NCBI GenBank assembly: GCA_013154205.1
Contig: JAADCY010000050.1
Location: 1 to 5,510 of the forward strand
DNA length: 5,510 nucleotides
Direction of reading: 5' to 3'
From: Thermoproteota archaeon
GTDB lineage: Archaea > Thermoproteota > Thermoprotei_A > Sulfolobales > Desulfurococcaceae
The notes under the pieces were generated by a model, which searched no databases, was not told the DNA's origin, and was given only the letters and a program-made list of their open reading frames with translations. The translations under genes were made by a program, and so were the position numbers. Of this stretch, positions 1 through 4,166 are shown one piece after another (positions within the stretch are counted from its first letter, which is position 1; every line of letters starts with the position of its first letter).

Positions 1-463
1 ATGGTGTTCCGTCGCTGAACTTCAGGCCAGGCCTCAGTACGAAAGTCCATACTTTCCCGTCATCGCTCACAGTCCAGTTCTCGGCTAGGCCGGGCACTAT
101 CTCGGTGGTGCCGGGCTTGTACTTTACAAGGCCCTCCATCACGTTGTATAGTACTTCCCATGTGAAGAAGTCGTAGGCGTTCGCCGGGTCTAGGTCAGTT
201 ACCTTGTCGGTCACGCCTATTACGAGCTCGCTGGCGAGTTTTGCCTGGGTTTGAGCGGCCGAACTAGTAGTGGTTGATGAACCTGCCGGTGATTGTGATG
301 AAGTGGTAGTAACTGAGGTGGCGGGCGGTATGGTAGAGCTGGTTGTGGGTGAAGCACTGGTTTTTCCTGCTTGGTACGCGAAGTATCCTGCGGCTACTCC
401 TATCACGACTATCGCGATTACGACTGCTATTGCTACTTGTTTGGAGAGTGCTTTGAGGTTCAC
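1..463 (-). CDS. ABC transporter substrate-binding protein, family 5 (peptide/oligosaccharide type), N-terminal part
   Basis: This is the first 154 codons of an extracellular solute-binding protein; the rest lies beyond position 1. Residues 10-30 are one strongly hydrophobic segment after a short basic start (K4, K8). Residues 35-74 are a Ser/Thr/Pro-rich stalk without a lipobox cysteine. From about residue 79 the family 5 (SBP_bac_5) fold begins: the LDPANAYD motif at 91-98, the VPGLAENW motif at 123-130, then a DDGKVWTF segment at 134-141 and LRPGLKFSDGTP at 143-154. By family, such proteins capture peptides, nickel or, in many thermophiles, oligosaccharides outside the cell and deliver them to a two-permease, two-ATPase importer; none of those genes is in view. 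The GTG at 463-461 is the earliest possible start, because an in-frame TGA lies 9 bases upstream and a GGTGA site precedes it by 6 bases. It diverges from the symporter gene. The substrate cannot be told from this part. Confidence 0.9.
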   Translation of the reverse strand, partial: MNLKALSKQVAIAVVIAIVVIGVAAGYFAYQAGKTSASPTTSSTIPPATSVTTTSSQSPAGSSTTTSSAAQTQAKLASELVIGVTDKVTDLDPANAYDFFTWEVLYNVMEGLVKYKPGTTEIVPGLAENWTVSDDGKVWTFVLRPGLKFSDGTP

Positions 464-469
464 CTTTAC

Positions 470-474
470 TCACC
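470..474 (-). promoter_or_regulatory. Ribosome binding site of the binding-protein gene
   Basis: On the minus strand this reads GGTGA, complementary to the 3' end of archaeal 16S rRNA, and it lies 6 bases before the GTG at 463. It supports the GTG start over any downstream ATG; no ATG in this frame occurs before residue 109. Confidence 0.6.
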
Positions 475-509
475 ACGTGTGGGGACATGGTTTATAGACG
501 TATAGAGAA

Positions 510-555
510 TGGGACACAAATATAAACTTTCCCAATTAGGTGGGAGATTATCCCA
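510..555. promoter_or_regulatory. Cluster of four TGGGA/TCCCA half-sites (candidate operator)
   Basis: Half-sites are TGGGA 510-514, TCCCA 530-534, TGGGA 541-545 and TCCCA 551-555. They form TCCCA-N6-TGGGA (530-545) and TGGGA-N5-TCCCA (541-555), overlapping and lying just upstream of the binding-protein TATA box. The sequence shows the symmetry; that a regulator binds it is inference. The same half-sites recur at 761-775 and 865-880. Confidence 0.4.
518..530 (-). promoter_or_regulatory. TATA box and BRE of the binding-protein gene
   Basis: The minus strand reads AAAGTTTATATTT, a purine-rich BRE followed by an archaeal TATA box. A start about 25 bases downstream would fall near 495-500, giving a leader of roughly 30 bases before the GTG at 463. 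The box lies between TGGGA at 510-514 and TCCCA at 530-534, so a protein bound there could block transcription-factor access. Confidence 0.6.
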
Positions 556-672
556 TACATCTATATACTTATTCAATTATGTAAGTACAGAATTGAAAAG
601 CGTTATTAAAGACTTCATGAAGCCTTAAAAACAAGATATCAGAGATAATCACGACACTCCTTAAAACATTAT

Positions 673-686
673 GTTCCATATGGAAC
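673..686. repeat. Perfect 14-bp palindrome (candidate operator)
   Basis: GTTCCATATGGAAC is identical to its own reverse complement. It sits about 210 bases from the binding-protein start and 265 bases from the symporter start, just ahead of the 693-753 hairpin. A dimeric DNA-binding regulator is one explanation; there is no direct evidence for it. Its TTCCA/TGGAA arms resemble the TCCCA/TGGGA half-sites nearby. Confidence 0.4.
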
Positions 687-692
687 TGTAAA

Positions 693-753
693 CCCTACGA
701 GACGATGGGTTCTCCGCCGAAACCTTTCCAGCGAGCATCGTCTATATGGAGGG
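693..753 (+). ncRNA. Candidate structured RNA or leader hairpin
   Basis: AGACGATG at 700-707 pairs perfectly with CATCGTCT at 736-743, and outside it CCCT at 693-696 pairs with AGGG at 750-753 across a small internal loop. Inside, GGTT and AACC could form a further short stem. The segment is richer in G and C than the DNA around it, which in hyperthermophiles often marks stable RNA. A CTTAAAAC TATA-like element at 660-667 would place a start near 690. No T-run terminator, K-turn, or C/D or H/ACA boxes are clear, the strand is uncertain, and the hairpin may act only as DNA. Speculative. Confidence 0.2.
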
Positions 754-760
754 ACAGTAT

Positions 761-775
761 AGGGATCGTTTCCCA
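761..775. promoter_or_regulatory. AGGGA-N5-TCCCA inverted repeat
   Basis: This is a small inverted repeat with the same half-site and the same 5-base spacing as TGGGA-N5-TCCCA at 541-555. It may be another binding site for the same protein; support is sequence similarity only. Confidence 0.25.
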
Positions 776-864
776 GGGCATTAATTCTAGTATACGAATA
801 GATGATTACAATTAATGAACATAGATCGAGCAGGACAGAGGTAATAATTATACTTTCTCGGAAC

Positions 865-880
865 TCCCACGATCATGGGA
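865..880. promoter_or_regulatory. TCCCA-N6-TGGGA palindrome upstream of the symporter gene
   Basis: TCCCACGATCATGGGA is symmetric about position 872.5, with one mismatched pair flanking the central GATC, and the symmetry continues weakly outward for three more pairs with one mismatch. The arrangement TCCCA-N6-TGGGA is the same as at 530-545 beside the binding-protein promoter. It ends 70 bases before the symporter ATG and immediately precedes AT-rich promoter-like DNA. A shared operator is inferred. Confidence 0.4.
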
Positions 881-881
881 A

Positions 882-927
882 TTTTAATTAATTATAACGC
901 CTTAATATTCTTGTGTAATGCATAAAT
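882..927 (+). promoter_or_regulatory. Promoter region of the symporter gene
   Basis: Two TATA-like elements are visible: TTTTAATTAATTATAA at 882-897, and CATAAAT at 921-927. The second is centred about 27 bases before the ATG at 951 and would give a leaderless mRNA. The first would leave a leader of about 35 bases that includes a GGTG ribosome site at 941-944, 6 bases before the ATG. The presence of that site slightly favours the upstream box. Confidence 0.4.
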
Positions 928-950
928 CCTCATAGTACCGGGTGTAGTTT

Positions 951-2216
951 ATGGGGCTATGGGAATCGTATAAGAGATTCCCGGTAATCTACAAGATACT
1001 GATAGGCTTCGTCCTCGGCATTATCGCCGGCATCGTCGTGGGGCCGCAGATCGCTGTCCTCTACCCATTGGGCCAACTATTGATACGATTGCTGAAAATG
1101 ATTGTTGCGCCGATCGTGCTGTTCTCACTAGTGGTTGGAGCAGCAAGCATCACACCCAAGAAGCTTGGTAGGATAGGCACTAAGATCATAATCTATTACC
1201 TAGCTACATCAGCCGTCGCAGTCATAATCGGTATATTCATGGCGAGGCTCTTCAACGTAGGCTCAGGCATAAACCTTACCGGCGGAACATCTATGCAGAT
1301 AAAGGTTAGTAAGCCGCCGAGCATCGTTGACGTGCTACTAAACATTGTGCCTACAAACCCCTTCGCGGCCCTTACCGAGGGCAAAGTACTGCAGATAATA
1401 TTCTTCGCAATAGTTCTCGGCATAGCCTTGACATATCTGATGAACAGTAAGCATGAGAGGCTTAGGAAAGCCGGAGAGATAACGTATAAGGTGTTCGAAG
1501 GACTTGCCGAGGCGATGTACAAGATCGTTAGGGGCATCCTAGAGTACATGCCCATAGGAGTCTTCGCACTGATCGGCTACGTGGTCGCGAAGTACGGGCC
1601 CAAAGTCCTGGGCCCACTGGCCATAGCAGTAGTAGCGCTCTACGTAGGATTATTCATACATATCTTCGTCACCTACGGCGGCATCCTAGCGGCCTTCAGG
1701 CTAAGCATCATAAAGTTCCTACGTGGAGCCAAGGAAGCAATGCTGACAGCCTTCGTGACAAGGTCTTCTAGCGGAACACTACCAGTAACAATGAGGGTGG
1801 CCGATGAGAACCTAGGGGTAAAGAAGATCGTCTACTCTTTCACATTACCATTGGGAGCAACGATAAACATGGACGGTACTGCGATGTACCAGGCAATAGC
1901 GACTTTCTTCATCGCCAACGCTTTAGGAATACATTTGACCTTAGCACAGCAGCTCATGATAGTGTTGACGGCAGTACTGGCATCTATCGGTACTGCCGGA
2001 GTGCCTAGCGCCGGACTAATAATGCTAGCAATGGTTCTCCAGAGCGTAGGACTGCCGCTCACAAAACCGAACGTTATGCTGGCCTACTCGATGATAGCTG
2101 GTATAGACGCCATACTAGACATGGGTAGAACAATGGTTAACGTAACGGGAGACCTTGTAGGAACAACCATAGTTGCTAAGACGGAGGGAGAACTCGATCT
2201 CTCCAAGTGGAAGTAG
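951..2216 (+). CDS. Dicarboxylate/amino acid:cation symporter (GltPh/GltTk-like Na+/aspartate transporter)
   Basis: This is a complete 421-residue member of the glutamate transporter (DAACS/SLC1) family, collinear with archaeal GltPh over its whole length. It imports acidic amino acids, most likely aspartate, driven by sodium, as a membrane trimer with an elevator mechanism. Visible hallmarks are the HP1 loop RSSSGTLP at 271-278, the NMDGT motif at 306-310 in TM7, the HP2 loop GTAGVPSAG at 347-355, and TM8 DMGRTMVNVTGD at 390-401. Ligand residues R393, T394, N397, D390 and T310 are present, as are sodium-site residues Y83, T86, S87, N306, D308 and D401. R393 is the family marker for an acidic side chain. 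The start fits the family: GltPh also begins MGL followed by a short amphipathic helix. GGTG at 941-944 is the likely ribosome site. The next plus-strand gene is 115 bases away and appears to have its own promoter. Confidence 0.97.
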   Translation: MGLWESYKRFPVIYKILIGFVLGIIAGIVVGPQIAVLYPLGQLLIRLLKMIVAPIVLFSLVVGAASITPKKLGRIGTKIIIYYLATSAVAVIIGIFMARLFNVGSGINLTGGTSMQIKVSKPPSIVDVLLNIVPTNPFAALTEGKVLQIIFFAIVLGIALTYLMNSKHERLRKAGEITYKVFEGLAEAMYKIVRGILEYMPIGVFALIGYVVAKYGPKVLGPLAIAVVALYVGLFIHIFVTYGGILAAFRLSIIKFLRGAKEAMLTAFVTRSSSGTLPVTMRVADENLGVKKIVYSFTLPLGATINMDGTAMYQAIATFFIANALGIHLTLAQQLMIVLTAVLASIGTAGVPSAGLIMLAMVLQSVGLPLTKPNVMLAYSMIAGIDAILDMGRTMVNVTGDLVGTTIVAKTEGELDLSKWK

Positions 2217-2231
2217 GTTAAAACATAGCTG

Positions 2232-2236
2232 TTTTT
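2232..2236 (+). terminator. Oligo-T terminator of the symporter gene
   Basis: A TTTTT run followed by pyrimidine-rich DNA lies 15 bases after the stop codon. Archaeal RNA polymerase ends transcription at such T-tracts without needing a hairpin. A second TTTT run at 2271-2274 follows. Confidence 0.45.
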
Positions 2237-2283
2237 CCCTCTCCCCATAAATAGTAAAGACTAGGAACAGTTTTCCCGGACAA

Positions 2284-2293
2284 CGATAAATTA
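2284..2293 (+). promoter_or_regulatory. Possible TATA box of the 180-residue protein gene
   Basis: CGATAAATTA resembles a crenarchaeal TATA box and would place a transcription start near 2312, leaving about 20 bases before the ATG at 2332, enough for the GGAG ribosome site at 2321-2324. It lies in the loop of a possible CCCGG (2275-2279) / CCGGG (2294-2298) inverted repeat. Confidence 0.35.
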
Positions 2294-2331
2294 CCGGGTA
2301 TAGCCGTAGGATAATCGCGTGGAGATATATA

Positions 2332-2874
2332 ATGGTTGAATGGAGCCCGAGCTTCAAATACACGTTATACGTCCCTAAGCATACTCCTTCCAGTGTCAAG
2401 GAGTTCTACAGGGATGTATCAATAAGGATAATCCGTAATATCGGCTTATTATTCAAGGAGAAGTACGGATATATGCCTGCACGGCCTGATCACGACGAGC
2501 TCGTAGCTGCAATGATCATGGCTGTCTACAAGACTATGGAGGAGTACAAGAGTAGGAAGAAGGTATTGATCGATATCGTTAAGGTAATCTATGGAGGCCA
2601 AGAAGCCGTTGGCTTCAGGGTCAACGAGGAATTCATAATGATCTTCAAGCTGATCCCTACAGGGTTTTTCAGGAGGAAGGGAATGTTCATTATAAGCATA
2701 TATGATAAGAGATTGCTCAGTAACGAAGTACGTGTCGAGACCATGATCGATAGCCGTGAGATAATAGAGTTGTCGGAGAAAATGCTGAGGGAGCTTCACA
2801 GGTTAACTCTTGAGGGTTCTAAGAAGATTATGGAGGAGAAGCTGAAAAATAGTTGTGGAAGCCCCATATTATGA
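2332..2874 (+). CDS. Conserved-type hypothetical protein, 180 residues, cytosolic
   Basis: I do not recognise this family. The reading frame is convincing: an ATG preceded by GTGGAG at 2319-2324 with 7-base spacing, crenarchaeal codon use, and a well-packed charged/hydrophobic pattern. No signal peptide, membrane segment or zinc motif is visible. Predicted order by eye: two N-terminal helices (about 22-46 and 52-86, the second opening with RPDHDE), a beta region (about 92-125, including FIMIFKLIP and GMFIISIYD), and a charged C-terminal helix (about 141-172). The alpha-then-beta layout suggests a small globular domain, but no catalytic residues can be named. It follows the symporter gene after a probable terminator, so there is no strong case for a shared transcript. 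It converges with the next gene, with 9 bases between stop codons. Confidence 0.85.
   Translation: MVEWSPSFKYTLYVPKHTPSSVKEFYRDVSIRIIRNIGLLFKEKYGYMPARPDHDELVAAMIMAVYKTMEEYKSRKKVLIDIVKVIYGGQEAVGFRVNEEFIMIFKLIPTGFFRRKGMFIISIYDKRLLSNEVRVETMIDSREIIELSEKMLRELHRLTLEGSKKIMEEKLKNSCGSPIL
2845..2849 (-). terminator. Possible oligo-T terminator of the 345-residue protein gene
   Basis: On the minus strand this is a TTTTT run 35 bases past the stop at 2884. It lies inside the 3' end of the convergent gene, so the two transcripts would overlap as antisense. Weak support, based only on the T-tract. Confidence 0.25.
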
Positions 2875-2883
2875 CAATACTTT

Positions 2884-3921
2884 TCACGACGGGTACTTAG
2901 CCTCTATTCCCCATGCCCCTATCTTTGCCTTTAGAATGAATTCTCCGGGCCAGTAATCCTTTACGGCCTCATAGATCTCTTTCACTAGATCAGCTATGTT
3001 GACCGTGCTGTATAGTTCTCCGCGTTTAAACGTCAGTAATAGTTCAAGCTTGTTGTTTTTCAGCTTGTACTTGTACTTGTCTATGTAGAGGTCGTAATGC
3101 CATATTATCTCGGGTATTTTGCCTAGTATCTTGATAATGTCTTTCTCCTTATCTATATCGAATGTGTAGGCATGTGTTTTCCTATGATGGATAACTACTT
3201 TCAGCTTCCTTGAAGGAGCTTCTTTTGTCTCAATATATTGTTTGGCCGCGATCAATGCTATATCGTTGAACTGTTCTAGCCTGCATTCCTCGTCGAGCAC
3301 TATGTCTATGATACTCATCCTAGGGTTCTCCGTAACACCCACACTGATGATTGGGACGTTGAGACCCAGGAGCTTTTTCCCTATGGCTTCTCTCGGAGGC
3401 GGGCGTTCTTCTCGTTGTTTCACCATTGTTTTGCCCGGTTTCTCCTCGGCCTGTTTTTCCTCTTCCAGTTTTTTCTCGACGGGTTTCTCTTCCCCTTGCT
3501 TCTCGCTCGGCGTTTTTATGCGTGATACTTGTGGTGGTAGTATTTCCTCAGGGAAAGAATATAGTAGCACTCGGGCGTATCTTGCTCCTAATGTGTCCAT
3601 TTCTCTGAGTATATTTTGTGCTCGTGGACCGTGGAATTTCTTACCAGCGATCTCCGCTATTACACCGATGACCTTCCCGTTCAGTATGAATATCTTGACG
3701 TCGCCTAGTTCTTTCTCATCAGTGCATAGCCGGAAGTGCGCCATACACGGCTTGTCTCTACATAGTTGTTTTATTGTTTTCTCGATGATTTCTTCTGGAT
3801 TGCTTGTCTTCTGTGATAGTAGTATTTTGCCGTTGAGGAGGATGTTTGTGAGGATTACGATGTCGTCGAGTATTTTGCTCATGTATTCTATGATTTCTTC
3901 ATCAGGGTTTTTACTTGACAA
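2884..3921 (-). CDS. Hypothetical two-domain protein with charged linker, 345 residues
   Basis: I do not recognise this family. Residues 1-130 look like one alpha/beta domain: helices at about 6-34 and 42-54, then strands around KIFILNGKVIGVIAEI (76-91) and the ARVLLYS segment (116-122). The strand-turn-strand with NGK, followed by a GxxAQxIL helix (98-105), faintly resembles DUF4388/DUF2226-type domains, but this is not enough for a call. C54, C59, H62 and C66 form a possible metal or disulfide cluster. Residues about 134-178 are a Lys/Glu/Pro-rich linker with imperfect EEKP repeats, surely disordered. Residues about 180-345 form a second alpha/beta domain. No signal peptide or membrane segment is seen, so it is probably cytosolic. 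The earliest in-frame start is TTG at 3921; the first in-frame ATG is codon 14 (3882). An out-of-frame ATG lies at 3926. It has its own promoter. Confidence 0.85.
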   Translation of the reverse strand: MSSKNPDEEIIEYMSKILDDIVILTNILLNGKILLSQKTSNPEEIIEKTIKQLCRDKPCMAHFRLCTDEKELGDVKIFILNGKVIGVIAEIAGKKFHGPRAQNILREMDTLGARYARVLLYSFPEEILPPQVSRIKTPSEKQGEEKPVEKKLEEEKQAEEKPGKTMVKQREERPPPREAIGKKLLGLNVPIISVGVTENPRMSIIDIVLDEECRLEQFNDIALIAAKQYIETKEAPSRKLKVVIHHRKTHAYTFDIDKEKDIIKILGKIPEIIWHYDLYIDKYKYKLKNNKLELLLTFKRGELYSTVNIADLVKEIYEAVKDYWPGEFILKAKIGAWGIEAKYPS

Positions 3922-3953
3922 AACATGGTGCCCCGCAAAGCATTGTACAAATT

Positions 3954-3965
3954 GTTTTATATATC
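3954..3965 (-). promoter_or_regulatory. TATA box of the 345-residue protein gene
   Basis: The minus strand reads GATATATAAAAC, a strong archaeal TATA element within a longer alternating TA stretch. A start about 26 bases downstream falls near 3926-3933, leaving almost no leader before the TTG at 3921, so the mRNA is probably leaderless or has a very short leader. Confidence 0.5.
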
Positions 3966-4115
3966 TATATATCTGCAGATGTTATTGATAATTTTAACGG
4001 TGTGTAATACATCTTATAAGGTTGAAGTACAGTTTTGCCATGGACGGAATAATTACAGCGTTATAATACAGTTAGCAATAAACAATACAGGGAATACATT
4101 GTTTTCAGACAGAGG

Positions 4116-4155
4116 AAAAACAGTGAGTTAAAAAGAACCATGCAGAGGGTAAAAA
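4116..4155 (-). terminator. Three tandem oligo-T terminators after the helical repeat gene
   Basis: On the minus strand there are TTTTT runs at 4155-4151, 4134-4130 and 4120-4116, the first 12 bases past the stop codon. The first also forms the loop region of a small inverted repeat, GGGT (4147-4150) with ACCC (4155-4158). Repeated T5 tracts are the usual archaeal intrinsic terminator, and three in a row suggest strong transcription upstream. Confidence 0.6.
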
Positions 4156-4166
4156 CCCATGATTCC

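Larger units (their letters stand above)
464..950. other. Divergent intergenic region, 487 bases, no convincing gene
   Basis: This region separates the divergent binding-protein and symporter genes. It is AT-rich with a more GC-rich island at about 693-780. It holds promoters for both flanking genes, three groups of TGGGA/TCCCA half-sites, a 10-bp palindrome CTTCATGAAG at 613-622, a 14-bp palindrome at 673-686 and a hairpin at 693-753. The longest open frame noticed is 36 codons (705-815, plus), with no ribosome site and no recognisable product. No tRNA, C/D-box or CRISPR pattern was seen. Confidence 0.7.

Noticed and set aside
264..488. 74-codon minus-strand open frame starting with ATG at 488
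   Set aside because: It overlaps the binding-protein gene in another frame and gives a low-complexity Arg/Ser/His-rich peptide. The GTG-initiated frame beside it has clear family 5 motifs.
270..497. 75-codon plus-strand open frame
   Set aside because: It is antisense to the signal and stalk of the binding protein; its Val/Thr/Ala-rich content mirrors those codons.
697..745. Fluoride riboswitch or H/ACA guide RNA
   Set aside because: There is partial string likeness to the crcB core and an ATA just after the stem. However, the stems and pseudoknot of the riboswitch and the K-turn of archaeal H/ACA RNAs are not formed, and no fluoride exporter follows.
705..815. 36-codon plus-strand open frame in the intergenic region
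   Set aside because: It has no ribosome site, overlaps the hairpin stem, and the product has no recognisable features. Possible but unsupported.
3242..3988. 248-codon plus-strand open frame
   Set aside because: It is antisense to the 345-residue protein gene and Ser/Phe/Cys-rich, typical of a shadow of Lys/Glu-rich coding DNA.
3925..4131. 68-codon plus-strand open frame with GTG start
   Set aside because: It covers the promoter of one minus-strand gene and the terminators of another, has no ribosome site, and its composition does not look coding.
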